Below are positions 34,396 to 41,100 of a stretch of DNA of 64,000 bases, piece by piece (the first letter of the stretch is position 1; every line of letters begins with the position of its first letter). This stretch comes from Chamaelirium japonicum (taxonomy: Eukaryota > Streptophyta > Magnoliopsida > Liliales > Melanthiaceae), in contig OX393550.1 in NCBI GenBank assembly GCA_947650365.1, forward strand, positions 116,991,515-117,055,514, read 5' to 3'. The notes beneath the pieces were generated by a model. It did no database searches. It was given only the letters and a program-made list of their open reading frames with translations, and was not told the origin of the DNA. Both the position numbers and the translations under genes were made by a program.

Positions 34396-34891
34396 AAATC
34401 ATGCAGAACCATCATTAAAGCGTTTAATACGCACAGGCAAGTTGGTAAAATTACAGCCAATTGTCTATTTTACTTGTTTCTTTATTTTTATGAAATCATG
34501 ATCATAGATGTCAGATCAATGGAGAACCTTGCAAACCCATTGACCAAGGGTCATTAAGAAGCAGCTAAAATGGCATGGGCAGGTGAAATGAAGATTAGGA
34601 GACCTTGTTATGTCCAATTAGTGCTAAATGAACACCCTAAATTGGAAAGAATGGAGGATTCATAAAGATGACCTCAAATTCCCAAAAAATTATATATTAA
34701 TTCGAATCATAGAAAGGTCCAACAGGTAGACTAAATACTATCATAACAGACAGGATCTCAGACTTCACCTGTTTCAACATCCAAACAGAGAAAGGCGGCG
34801 AAAGAATGAAAGCATTACCGTAGACCCTCTCCGAGATCTCAAGAAGCCGATCTGGAGGCTTCCGATAAAACAGCCTCCTGAAGAGCGCCAT
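754..34891 (-). CDS. Class II formin (PTEN-like/C2-FH1-FH2), 12 exons, 3' end off window
   Basis: Exons on the minus strand: 34891-34819, 34144-33444, 33367-33146, 33064-30030, 29825-29705, 14388-14317, 6769-6671, 6567-6526, 5880-5800, 5712-5662, 5577-5496 and 848-754. Each junction is GT-AG and the phases add up to 1,558 codons. The product starts MALFRRLFYRKPPDRLLEI, the usual class II formin start. A PTEN-like domain (about 10-190) carries HCERGG at 125-130: the P-loop Cys is present but the final Arg is replaced by Pro, so it is probably catalytically dead, as in other plant class II formins. A C2-like region reaches about 335, followed by an acidic linker, a proline-rich FH1 (about 730-1300) that should bind profilin-actin, and FH2 from PLHWVKV (about 1315), including GNTLNQGTARG. 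Formins nucleate and processively elongate actin; the class II N-terminal module targets membranes in known members. About 150-190 FH2 residues lie beyond the left edge. The family assignment is secure; the exact orthologue (rice FH5-like or another) is not. Confidence 0.95.
849..2953 (-). other. Formin intron 11, part without recognisable elements
   Basis: About 2.1 kb of AT-rich intron sequence next to a copia fragment. No coding signal or clear transposon ends were recognised. Confidence 0.5.
2954..3093 (+). repeat. 5' LTR of copia fragment
   Basis: TGTTA/TAACA termini, about 140 bp, alignable (diverged) with the 141-bp LTRs at 8,691 and 13,836. It is followed without a gap by the primer-binding site. 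Confidence 0.8.
3110..3885 (+). repeat. C-rich degenerate leader of copia fragment
   Basis: Dense imperfect repeats of CCTCC, CAGCCCCTC and CTGCACC units on the plus strand (G-rich on minus). Several frames stay open by composition only. Confidence 0.75.
5176..5495 (-). other. Formin intron 11, left flank of exon 11
   Basis: Unassigned sequence between the copia fragment and exon 11. The stretch to about 5,320 may still be transposon-derived; no domain was recognised. Confidence 0.4.
5496..5577 (-). CDS. Formin exon 11 (FH2 core, GNTLNQG)
   Basis: 82 nt: IRNSDKLKEIMKKILYLG followed by NTLNQGTAR plus one base. It holds the most conserved FH2 signature, between CCCAG and GTAACT. Confidence 0.95.
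5662..5712 (-). CDS. Formin exon 10 (FH2)
   Basis: 51 nt, 17 codons: ISDFNKCLNTVGAACDE, between CCAG and GTAAAT. Confidence 0.92.
5800..5880 (-). CDS. Formin exon 9 (FH2)
   Basis: 81 nt, 27 codons: FFLELMKVPRVESKLRVFSF then KILFGSQ, between CTGCAG and GTTGTA. Confidence 0.93.
5881..6525 (-). other. Formin intron 8
   Basis: 645-nt AT-rich intron; nothing else was seen in it. Confidence 0.8.
6526..6567 (-). CDS. Formin exon 8 (FH2 microexon)
   Basis: 42 nt, 14 codons: GYTGNRENLGKCEQ, between GTTAG and GTAAAC. Too short for simple ORF calling but in phase with both neighbours. Confidence 0.92.
6671..6769 (-). CDS. Formin exon 7 (FH2)
   Basis: 99 nt, 33 codons: NAALALDDSILDADQVENL to KEEMELLK, between CTGCAG and GTGACG. 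Confidence 0.94.
6911..7220 (-). mobile_element. 5'-truncated LINE (L1-type) tail in formin intron 6
   Basis: A poly-T run at 6911-6920 is the poly-A tail on the minus strand. The adjacent minus-strand frame (6998-7234) ends RDLRPAWDLLVIGVCWGIWK followed by EINARIF, typical of the C-terminal region of plant LINE reverse transcriptases. ATTAAG occurs on both sides (6905-6910 and 7221-7226) as a possible short target duplication. The 3' end is related to the LINE at 22,770, sharing the motif of an inverted CTCTCC/GGAGAG pair before the tail. Confidence 0.7.
7227..8350 (+). mobile_element. Degenerate SIRE/Maximus-like copia gag relic
   Basis: The plus strand shows a Lys-rich gag tail, a decayed zinc-knuckle region around 7,565-7,620 (...DHPYNKKVEAKDMK), the typical AYEDLLTEMIKVKNKNK stretch (about 7,757-7,807), and further right a second decayed knuckle and VKNSNTDRWTKK (8,308-8,343). 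There are no LTRs and no pol; an old, heavily broken fossil. Confidence 0.6.
8351..8690. other. Unassigned sequence between gag relic and copia element
   Basis: 340 bp in formin intron 6 with no recognised feature. Confidence 0.4.
8691..8831 (-). repeat. 3' LTR of copia element
   Basis: 141 bp, TGTTAGGAGATGACGG... to ...ACATTAACA on the plus strand. The adjacent CTCCCCCTCA (8832-8841) is the polypurine tract read on minus. Confidence 0.9.
8845..9709 (-). pseudogene. copia pol remainder (end of reverse transcriptase, RNase H)
   Basis: Holds the end of reverse transcriptase (LRYFLGLEIARS, PDIAHAVG) and RNase H (YSDADWAGD, SWRSKKQESVARSSTEAEYR, CDNRSAIQIASNPVFHERTK). Belongs to the same fossil. 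Confidence 0.9.
9716..13246 (-). pseudogene. copia gag-pol main frame
   Basis: 1,176-codon frame: gag (LTVEAALSSRDRWGH...), CCHC knuckle FCHYCKEPGHMKRDCP, aspartic protease, integrase with the HHCC and D-D-E regions, then reverse transcriptase to YVDDMIITGDD. The rest of pol lies to the left at 8,845-9,709. Part of a fossil element, not a host gene. Confidence 0.9.
13250..13820 (-). repeat. G-rich leader of copia element
   Basis: On the plus strand, repeated GGGGGTCGGGGG and GTGGGCGGAGGAGG units with many G-runs of five or more; C-rich on the element's sense strand. It is the counterpart of the C-rich leader at 3,110-3,885. Confidence 0.8.
13836..13976 (-). repeat. 5' LTR of copia element
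   Basis: 141 bp, about 98-99% identical to the partner LTR. AGAGCTCTGATACCA immediately left (13821-13835) is the reverse complement of the tRNA-iMet primer site. Confidence 0.9.
13977..14316 (-). other. Formin intron 6, start
   Basis: 340 bp between the copia 5' LTR and exon 6; plain AT-rich intron. Confidence 0.6.
14317..14388 (-). CDS. Formin exon 6 (FH2)
   Basis: 72 nt, 24 codons: IDLRRANNTEIMLTKIKM then PLSDMM, between TTGTAG and GTAAGT. It is stranded between two very long introns (15.3 and 7.5 kb). Confidence 0.94.
14389..15270 (-). other. Formin intron 5, 3' end
   Basis: About 880 bp of AT-rich intron; nothing recognised. Confidence 0.6.
15276..16589 (+). repeat. 5' LTR of LARD-like element
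   Basis: 1,314 bp with TGATG/CATCA ends; near-identical to 17784-19073. It contains a CT-rich tract and AAACCCTAA-like motifs; the length difference comes from short indels in low-complexity tracts. Confidence 0.93.
16740..17835 (+). other. Internal open frames of LARD-like element, unknown product
   Basis: One frame begins around MSYRRVRSHPYSLDPLDTHT (from 16,760); a second runs through about 110 residues of Pro/Glu-rich imperfect repeats (PPPSVASEELFPPSAVPTEE-type) and ends KLEDEFFAAEAIDEDL, reading into the 3' LTR. I recognise no domain; gag-like or filler. Not proposed as a host gene. Confidence 0.5.
17784..19073 (+). repeat. 3' LTR of LARD-like element
   Basis: 1,290 bp, about 99.7% identical to the 5' LTR outside indels; followed by target duplication copy AACTT. 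Confidence 0.93.
19079..19892. other. Unassigned intron 5 sequence, possibly old retroelement internal DNA
   Basis: The stretch 19,560-19,870 is rich in CCTCAGG/CTTCCTC codons resembling the Pro-rich internal region of the LARD-like element, but decayed; no domain was recognised. Confidence 0.35.
19893..20300. repeat. Diverged direct-repeat pair with primer-site-like borders
   Basis: Two related segments (about 19,893-20,090 and 20,105-20,300) share ACTAGATYY, ATGCCAATTRTTGAAGGGA, GATACCA and AAGGGGAT/AAGGGATG blocks in order. Each is preceded by CTCTGACACCA or GGCTATGATACCA, resembling reverse-complement tRNA-iMet primer sites. This suggests a decayed TRIM-like element in minus orientation. 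Confidence 0.4.
20301..20845. other. Unassigned intron 5 sequence with CT-rich tract
   Basis: A CTTCCTCC-rich tract at about 20,710-20,815 opens frames on both strands (Ser/Leu/Pro-rich on plus, Glu/Arg/Lys-rich on minus) by composition. No gene is supported. Confidence 0.4.
20848..21008. repeat. Cluster of GAATGCA hairpins (fold-back)
   Basis: CTTTTGTGCATTC (20848-20860) pairs perfectly with GAATGCACAAAAG (20874-20886). A 16-bp arm GGCCGAATGCATCTAC (20904-20919) pairs perfectly with its complement at 20970-20985. The core TGCATTCGG / CCGAATGCA recurs at least seven times in 160 bp. Confidence 0.8.
21009..21468. other. Unassigned intron 5 sequence
   Basis: GA-rich tract at 21,050-21,110, otherwise nothing recognised. 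Confidence 0.35.
22510..22548. repeat. (CT)n(GT)n microsatellite
   Basis: An uninterrupted CT run followed by TTCGTGTGTGTGTG. Confidence 0.9.
22770..23025 (+). mobile_element. 5'-truncated LINE with target duplication
   Basis: The 256-bp insert ends in an A13-14 tail. Perfect except for one base, GATAAGGGAGCAGGTAT (22753-22769) recurs as GATAAGGGAGTAGGTAT (23026-23042). The plus-strand translation GLCWSIWQERNMRVFSGKE is the terminal domain of plant L1-type reverse transcriptases. The tail region CCATCCTCTCC...GGAGAGG matches the LINE at 6,911. Confidence 0.88.
23509..24703 (-). repeat. 3' LTR of gypsy-type element
   Basis: 1,195 bp; its first three bases read TAA where the partner has TGA. 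Contains GA-rich repeats at 24,250-24,345. Confidence 0.85.
24716..25717 (-). pseudogene. Open frame replacing pol in the gypsy-type element
   Basis: About 333 codons. The start (DVILGRPWQFDQDVQHHGRA) is the C-terminal part of the gypsy protease; the remaining roughly 290 residues match no domain I know, contain many His, Ser and Cys, and end EPPPNPGPCSTGVEFF at the polypurine tract. Confidence 0.6.
25739..27172 (-). pseudogene. gypsy-type gag and protease frame
   Basis: 477 codons: retrotransposon gag core (WAERIDQYFEWKEIPRDKQV, LKLKGHALIWWKQLQ), an Arg/Ser-rich linker, CCHC knuckle and a protease region. Belongs to the nested fossil element. Confidence 0.9.
27388..27754 (-). repeat. 5' LTR of gypsy-type element
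   Basis: 367 bp; matches both ends of the 3' LTR. CTCTGATACCAACT directly left is the primer site on minus. Confidence 0.85.
27974..28033. repeat. Palindromic short LTR in the TRIM array
   Basis: Only 60 bp instead of about 110. Positions 27978-28025 form a 48-bp inverted repeat: 24-bp arms centred on CCC|GGG with one mismatch. The outer TGTTA and CAACA termini are kept. Confidence 0.9.
28709..29704 (-). other. Formin intron 5, 5' end
   Basis: About 1 kb of AT-rich intron; short open frames at 29,046-29,264 and 29,346-29,567 carry nothing recognisable. Confidence 0.6.
29705..29825 (-). CDS. Formin exon 5 (FH2)
   Basis: 121 nt after a TGCAG acceptor. With the two bases of exon 4 it encodes CTSEFDVSELESLFSAVV and ends SDKVHL at TTG|GTAACT. 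This is the FH2 lasso/linker region, conserved across plant formins. Confidence 0.93.
30030..33064 (-). CDS. Formin exon 4 (acidic linker, FH1, start of FH2)
   Basis: A single 3,035-nt exon, 1,011 codons plus two bases. It starts VLFSDLDAESDAATE, runs through a low-complexity Ser/Glu/Lys linker and then dense proline runs (PPPPPP blocks spaced by Gly-rich linkers such as GGHGGPP) forming an unusually long FH1. It ends with the FH2 start PLHWVKVTRA and SLWADLQKYADTH. The antisense and +1 frames here are also open because of the GGN/CCN repeats; they are shadows. Confidence 0.95.
33065..33145 (-). other. Formin intron 3: 81 nt, in frame, no stop
   Basis: Begins GTAGGTGCC and ends CAACCAG. Its length is a multiple of three and the frame through it is open, so retention would insert 27 residues (VGANFLHCGVVC...) between FKAE and VLFSDL. 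Splicing restores the conserved junction KAEVLFSD. Confidence 0.8.
33146..33367 (-). CDS. Formin exon 3 (C2-like domain)
   Basis: 222 nt, 74 codons in phase 0. It begins VDSVPMKINVHCC after a TTGCAG acceptor and ends QFSKDFKAE at CAGAG|GTAGG. It is the Ca-independent C2-like membrane module of class II formins. Confidence 0.92.
33444..34144 (-). CDS. Formin exon 2 (PTEN-like domain and start of C2-like domain)
   Basis: The acceptor TTGCAG|TGTTC and donor CAGCCAG|GTATTT give 701 nt. It encodes VFDCCFSS, then MEEDEYRDYI, the P-loop relic LLMHCERGGW and the C2-like start TLDCLILRDVPNF. With exon 1 it makes exactly 258 codons. Confidence 0.94.
34145..34818 (-). other. Formin intron 1 with (CT)n(CA)n microsatellite
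   Basis: 674 nt; a CT run followed by a CA run occupies 34,320-34,396. No other feature. Confidence 0.9.
34819..34891 (-). CDS. Formin exon 1 (start of PTEN-like domain)
   Basis: Encodes 24 residues from MALFRRLFY to SERVY plus one base, ending TACG|GTAATG. It is the first ATG in frame: the open frame reaches 34969 but only through a TTG, so 34891 is chosen, matching the conserved family start. Confidence 0.93.
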
Positions 34892-35754
34892 CCTAGGGCG
34901 GCGCCACCGGCGGCGGTTGCCCTCACGGCCTCGATCCCTCCCAGGAGCTAACGATCGAACGGATCCCAATGCCAGGAACAGGACATCGGGCCGGAATCGG
35001 CGGACGCGGTCGCGGGAAGAGAATCGAGAATTGCCGGGCGGTGGAGCTCGCTAGGGTTTTAGAATCGCATGGGGGGAGAAGAGGAGACGACGCAATGCAG
35101 CTTTTGCTCTCCTATTTTTTCCCCATTTTCCCTCCCGAGGGAAAGAAGAAGCGTGGGTCGGGGGGGGGGGCGGGGGCGGGGGCGGGGGAGCGGAACGGGG
35201 ATCGTCTGGAACAGCGATTTGTTTCATTTGATGATGTGTCACGTCTCTATTAGCTGAAAGGAAGGGTCCCGCGAGTAATCCAGTGATTCCAGAAAAAAGC
35301 CGTTAGAGCTTTGAGTTCAGCTCTTCTACAGTTGGTCGGCCCTGGTCGGTGGGCCAGTGCGCATCACAGCCACGTGCAGTCGGATCGGGTACGATTCAAT
35401 TTCGGGTCGCCTGACATCGTACGGCAGTAATACGCGCGGGGCCACAAACAAGGACCGACCGACTGGAGGAGATCCGAACACTAGAGCTTTTGGTTGGAGT
35501 TCGGATCTTCCCAGTCGGTCGCCCGAAGGAGATCCGAACTCTTTTGGTTGGGTGTGCTGTGGAAGTTGGTTGTGGGTCCCAAACCGGCACCTCATTAATG
35601 AGATGGGTTCGACTGCTCTCGATTAATGGGTTTGTCCAATAACACAGTAATGAACCAAATCCGACCGATGCAGACGAGATGGCAGAAGATGCATGAACGG
35701 CCACGATGGAAGGCAAGCGATGACACAATGGGTTTTTTTTTTTTTTGGAAGCCA
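34892..35754. other. Formin 5' flank
   Basis: Presumed promoter and 5' UTR of the formin on minus. GC-rich, with a G-run block GGGGGCGGGGGCGGGGG (about 35,160-35,190, C-rich on the gene's sense strand). I see no clear TATA box. Confidence 0.5.
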
Positions 35755-36062
35755 TCTTTACTATATACTAAAGCGGACGCCTCTCTCCCATGTTGTGACA
35801 CGTGGACGTTATTTAAAGAACCATAATCATTATTCTATGTGTGAACAGTTTTAAATCCTATTAAAAACCTACCATAAAGATAATAAAGCACTCATTCAAT
35901 AGCATTTAATTATCATTTGATGTTAATCTCTCTCCCCCTCTCTCTCTAACAAGTGAATCACACTCACTTTAGATTTCATACTTCTTCGAACAGTTGTGAT
36001 GTCATATGTGCCAAATGATTGTGCATCAAGCTCATCTGGGCATTGCCCGGGTTTCTTACTAG
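35755..36062 (+). mobile_element. Non-autonomous Helitron (308 bp)
   Basis: Starts TCTTTACTATATACTAAAGC after an A and ends CTAG before a T, the Helitron A/T insertion rule. A short hairpin CTGGGCA-TTGCCCGG lies about 11 nt before the terminal CTAG. No coding capacity. Confidence 0.72.
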
Positions 36063-36076
36063 TGCTCTACTAAGAT

Positions 36077-36688
36077 GGGATTTTTAATAAAATATTATTA
36101 CAAAAATATATTTTTAACTAAATAGCAGTTGACCAAAGCTATTTATCAGTCTAGCGCTCTAATTGCCACGTAGACTGACTCGTGGGAAAAAAACTCGTCT
36201 CGTCCGAAATCTTGCACATCACAAAGCCGGTATTCTGGATTCGGGTTTTAAAACTGACATTCAAGCTGCCGAGTTTACCCAACAGCGAGTGATGATATTA
36301 CTTTTATTGATAGGTTGGGAGTGGGGCCAACGACAGTGAAGAAGATTTTTATTCCAAAGTTGTTGGTAAATTTTTATTCTAAAATTGCCTCTATTGCAAC
36401 TGTTGGTACATAATTATATTGAGAGCCATGCCCAACTTACAAGGCTGTTGGTAAAAACTTTAATTCTAAAGTAGCCTCCGTTTTTGCTTTCCCTAGTAAA
36501 TCCGATATTGTGAATATCGGTTTTAAATTTGGCATCCAAATTGCCGGGTTTGTTGCTGTGCAAGATTTCAGAAGTGTGAGCTTTTTTTTCATGCGGCAGT
36601 CAGAGCGCTAGAACGATAAATAGGTTTGGTCAACCACTATTTAGTTAAATATTTTATTTTTTTAATAATATTTTGAAAAAAAAATCCC
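36077..36688. mobile_element. Mutator-type MITE with 9-bp target duplication
   Basis: TACTAAGAT at 36068-36076 and again at 36689-36697 flanks a 612-bp element with terminal inverted repeats GGGATTTTT...AAAAATCCC. The similarity of the two ends extends about 110 bp inward (e.g. AACTAAATAG, TTGACCAAA, CTATTTATC, CTAGCGCTCT). No transposase. Confidence 0.88.
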
Positions 36689-36802
36689 TACTAAGATTCT
36701 TTCAAAATCTTTTTAATTATGTCCGGTAATTGTGTTCACCAAATCCCATAATTAAATAGATGTTGGATGGAATCCTAGCAGCTGGATGAATTTCATTAAT
36801 AA

Positions 36803-36907
36803 TGTTGAGAATAGTCCCATATCGGTAAAGGGGTGGGACTTCCACATCTTCATATATCGTTGTCCTCTCCCTCTAAACCGGTTTTAAGGGGTATAAGAAT
36901 CATAACA
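36803..36907 (+). repeat. Short LTR followed by primer-binding site (copia or TRIM remnant)
   Basis: TGTTGAGAATAGTCCCATAT to ATAACA, about 105 bp, followed directly by TGGTATCAGAGTTAGG (from 36908). No partner LTR was seen to the right, so this is a 5' fragment of the same class as the TRIM array but a different family. Confidence 0.7.
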
Positions 36908-36924
36908 TGGTATCAGAGTTAGGC

Positions 36925-37540
36925 CCCACCTCGTCTCCCCTCGATGTGGTTCCGTCGCACCCTCTTTCTCCCTCTGATCGACAAGGCACAGGCGGGCCGA
37001 TAGAGCGTAGGGTTTTATAATCAATGGCCAAGGAGTGCGCAGATAGGAAGTGCACGGCACAGGCAGGTTAACAAAGTGCAGACAACCGGATCAGTAGAGT
37101 GCAAGGGGCACGTGAACCTACAAAGCGCAAGGGCGTGGGACGCAGGGCGCGAGTGCAGGATATGGGCTAACCGACAGAGTGCAAGGACACAATTCGCAAG
37201 CGCCGACAGAGTGCAGAGCATAGTCGGACCGACAGTGCGCAAGGTGCAGACAGACCAACGCGAGCAGGACGCAGGCCAAGTGTAAGGAGGGCCGACATGG
37301 CAATAACACATGGCATTACATAAATCAATCTCCCAAATCCACCACATAAAAAGCCACTACATATTTAGAGCCACCTTGATCCACCATCACAAGGTGTTGA
37401 AATTGCTATCATACGGTGGTGGCCACACCAGCACACAGTGGAAAGACCATCATACAACGCTGGAACACCATCACACGGTAGGAAAGGCACCACCACCACA
37501 ACTGCACAGAAGTCACAGCAAAAACCGCTACAACAAGCTG
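36925..37540. other. Unassigned, probably internal DNA of the preceding LTR element
   Basis: Degenerate GACAGAGTGCAAGG-like units (36,980-37,290) and ACCATCACA-like units (37,380-37,500). No domain recognised. Confidence 0.4.
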
Positions 37541-37544
37541 GTAC

Positions 37545-37622
37545 TCCGCGTATGGGGATCGAACCCCACGACAGCCTGCCACAGAAGGAAACGTCACGCC
37601 AACTGAACTCTCAGTTGGGGAA
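37545..37622 (-). repeat. tRNA-derived SINE-like remnant
   Basis: On minus, AGTTCAGTTGGCGTGACG (A-box-like) is followed about 35 nt later by GGGGTTCGATCCCC, matching the tRNA T-arm/B-box. No complete tRNA fold is apparent and no clear tail was found. Confidence 0.4.
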
Positions 37623-38086
37623 CCAATGCTCTTTCCATTACAGGGATTTTATGTTTGCATGTTCCCTTTCGTGGATTTTCATTTCTCAACCAAACACCTA
37701 AGATTTATAAATCCCCCTGTAACCCCACCCCATCCTCGAGGCGAAAGCAAATACCTATATACAGAAACAAATCAGGAAATATTTTAAAATCCCTGGGTTC
37801 ATGGACGGTGGTTTAATGGAAAGAATATGGGAATGGACCCAATTCCCTGGGAATTGAAAATAACAGCCTTACAAGAATTGAATGTTTTCAATTCCCAGGA
37901 ACAGAACTAGAAGATTGGTAATCGCCCCATGGTCGATGAAACAACAGAATCCAAAGTAAAACTGTGGTAAATAAAAATTTCAGCATCTTTAACTACAGAA
38001 TTGATAACAGTCTAATAGATCACATACATATGGCCTCTAAAACTGTGGCAAATAAATTGAAAAGGCGATTCCGACGTCGTCGCGCA
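37623..38086. other. NRPB4 3' flank
   Basis: Presumed 3' UTR and terminator region of NRPB4 on minus; AT-rich, no defined polyadenylation signal called. Confidence 0.4.
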
Positions 38087-38164
38087 TTATTCGAATTTCT
38101 TTATCAGAGAGAGGTCGGGCAGCATCTTCTTGATCGCATCATCTTCAAGGGTCCGTCCTTTGCT
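38087..38164 (-). CDS. NRPB4: NRPB4 exon 6 with stop
   Basis: 78 nt: SKGRTLEDDAIKKMLPDL then SLIKKFE and TAA (38089-38087). The acceptor CGGCAG at 38165-38167 gives the conserved length; an alternative TTTCAG at 38204-38206, with a stronger pyrimidine tract, would add 13 residues in frame. Confidence 0.9.
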   Translation of the reverse strand, partial: SKGRTLEDDAIKKMLPDLSLIKKFE

Positions 38165-41100
38165 CTGCCGGGGCATCAAAAGATCGGAGTCAATGCTCAG
38201 GAGCTGAAATAAAAATACCAGCAAGCTTATGTTTTAAAAGCTGAAAGCAGGAAAATTGGAGCGTGAAGAAGGGCTGAAACTCTGGCCCTAATGCCTGCTG
38301 TATAGAAATCATTAGATTTTACGATTTACATTTTAAGTGAAAAAAAAAGAGGTGTTAACATATGACAACATTATTGTTTCCTCATACGGAAGTACACGTA
38401 GGCAACTATGACATCATAAATAGTTGAGGGCTATAATTTCCAAGGAGAGGTTTTTACTGAGAATATAGGACATACATTATTCAGGTATCACAGTATAGAG
38501 ATGTTTTTTTCCGTACAGCTGCAAGAGAGATCCTTTATTTAATTTTTGCATAGTTTGATCCCTATATGGACTCAAAACATAAGGAATTATGAAATAAATG
38601 GCTATTGTTTCTCCTCTTGGATTATTCCTTAAATCTACATGATTTTTCCTTTTCAGGAGATCATTTATGCTTCAATTTCCTGCAATTAGAATCCTATGTG
38701 GAATTAAATCTACTAATAATACTAGCCAAGATGAGACAAAACACTCCAAATTTTAACAAATTGAGCTGCATGACCAAACTCCACTAGGAATGAACTGCAT
38801 GACCACCTCCACACAAATCCTAAAATTTCTGATAACTCAAATCAAAAATTGTAACATGGTTGCCAACATCTACTACGTATGAGAAACACCAACCCTCAAA
38901 GACCTCCGCCTTTGAGAAGCCGAAAACGGTCAATCAAAGATAAGAAAGGAGAAAAGTAGCAAAGCTATCTTACATATGAGCTGAAATATAAATTGATTAC
39001 CGGAAGCTTCACAAAATGGAAAAGCAAAGAATAGTTCATCTCTCTTAGAACCCACAAGAAACAGAAAGCCACTGAGTTACACAAGTCTTCGTTTTCCTCT
39101 AGTCCAACATTTTAAGGTTAAATATTTGCTATAATTGAGTGTCAACGAGTAGTGCTACTGTCCATAGTTAACTAGGGCTGCTTAATATAGAGTTCATTTG
39201 TTGTGAGGCTCGATAATTGCAGACTGTTAATTGTATTCCTTCCCTTTTACGATCTTGATCCTAATCATGTATCGTTGCTTTTTTTACCCAAAATTCGCAT
39301 TCATATATTACTTCTAGGAAAGATAAAGTGTGATAAATTAATTTTCACATGCAAGCACTTCATAAAATCTATATTTTATTTTGAAACAAAAGTATCAAAT
39401 AGCGAAAGTCATATATAGCTTGCAACATGAGAAAAATATATAATTTTTCTGAAAAAACTAAAGAGGACTACCCCAGGGATAGTAACTTTAAATATATACC
39501 TTAATAGATGGGACCATGGCAATTGCCTCCTCAACAGTTTCAGGGCATAGATTGCCAAGAACACAAAGCTGAAATTACCAAACAAACATTTATTGTCAGT
39601 AAGGTTTTACTTCAGACAATTTGATATCCATCATGATCAGTAAGAAATTCCATACCTCAAATTCAGCCAGTTGGTGCATGCTTAGTGTACTGATAAATGA
39701 ATTAAGGAACCACAACACCGATATTCAGAATAAGTAAAAAAGACAAATAAAGATAGAAGGCGTGTTAGAATTGCAGAGAACCAGAAAGCTTAGACTTCCC
39801 AATGTCTCATGTAGCTTGCAAATATGAAATTGGTTCCGAAAGAAAATATCAGGATCACTTCATTCCTTGACTTAAAATTATTTCTTAATTAAGGATACTC
39901 TCGAACTTGCCGTACGGTGCTAGCATTTTTGTAGCGGCTGAAGCGTTTCACATATTGCATTGACTTCTCAAACACCCTGTATGGCAAAGGAACACACGTA
40001 AGCCCTCTATTTTTGTGAATGGTGGCAATTAATGAGAGTGATAAAAAATATAATTAAAAAAAGAATTCCTCAAGACACCCACTGAGATATTTGGTTTGCA
40101 GGATCATCAGACATCTGCTGAAGCTGCTCATATTTACGATCTAGGATTAAAGCAACTTCGGCATTCATTAGACACTTGGCATTCAAAAATTCTGGAAAAA
40201 AAAATAAGAATGCCACTGTTAAAGGATATAACAAAAAGACAATGAGATTAGACAAATAAAATTACATGGATTGAAGTGTATAATGTTGGAGCAAAAAGTG
40301 AGTTGGCACATAACATCCATTGAGATCTATATTAAGAGAGTCATATTAGTCGGTTTAAGTGATGTCCTAATAACTAATTAATGTGCATTGTTAAAATAGT
40401 CCTAATCAAAATTAAGGTGACTACTATGAGGTCAAGGGTGGTGAGTACTGAGTAGTCTTTAATCTAGATCAAAGCAAGGTTGTATTCGAATACAAGACTC
40501 TACCACAATGTATACCCATGTGGCAAATCAGCGTAAAGCAACTGCTTTTTGCATGTAAAAGTAATCAAACCATCCAGACAAGCAACGACTGCATGTTGTT
40601 CTCGCTATATCAAGCAATATATAAGGTCTGCGCAAATATTCATAATCATCAAGCAATATACCAGCTATTTGGAGTGAACTTTATGAATTCTTTTGTGCAC
40701 ATTCCTATTATCCTCAGCTCTATATTTCATGTTCTCATACAATCTCAGTCATTTACATCGCTTTGTTCCAGATTGGTGCAAATCCTGCCTTCCTTTGATA
40801 TACTTATTTATCACCCTTTCTATCATGGCTTTAGCACACATTCACATCCACTGGCAGAGCCACCCCCATAATCCTGAAATTTTCACAACCCGGCCTTTGT
40901 ATGTTCTGAACCAAAAAGAAACCTCCACTAAGTTGCCCGCTTTGTACACCACATCGTAAAAAGTTCATGTACTGTGAGCCCATCTCTCTGTGTGTGAGTG
41001 AGTGTGTGTGTGTGTGTGTGTGTGTGTTTCTTCTAATTCATTAATTTCTAATACATTTTCTACACATAAATTGTTGTAATTTCGTGAATCCGTCATCCAA

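Noticed and set aside
34892-34969. N-terminal extension of the formin upstream of MALFRR
   Set aside because: The upstream frame has no ATG (it begins at TTG) and the conserved family start is MALFRRLFY.
37021-37347. Cys-rich 108-codon frame on minus
   Set aside because: Translation of degenerate GACAGAGTGCAAGG-like units; antisense to the probable internal DNA of an LTR remnant.
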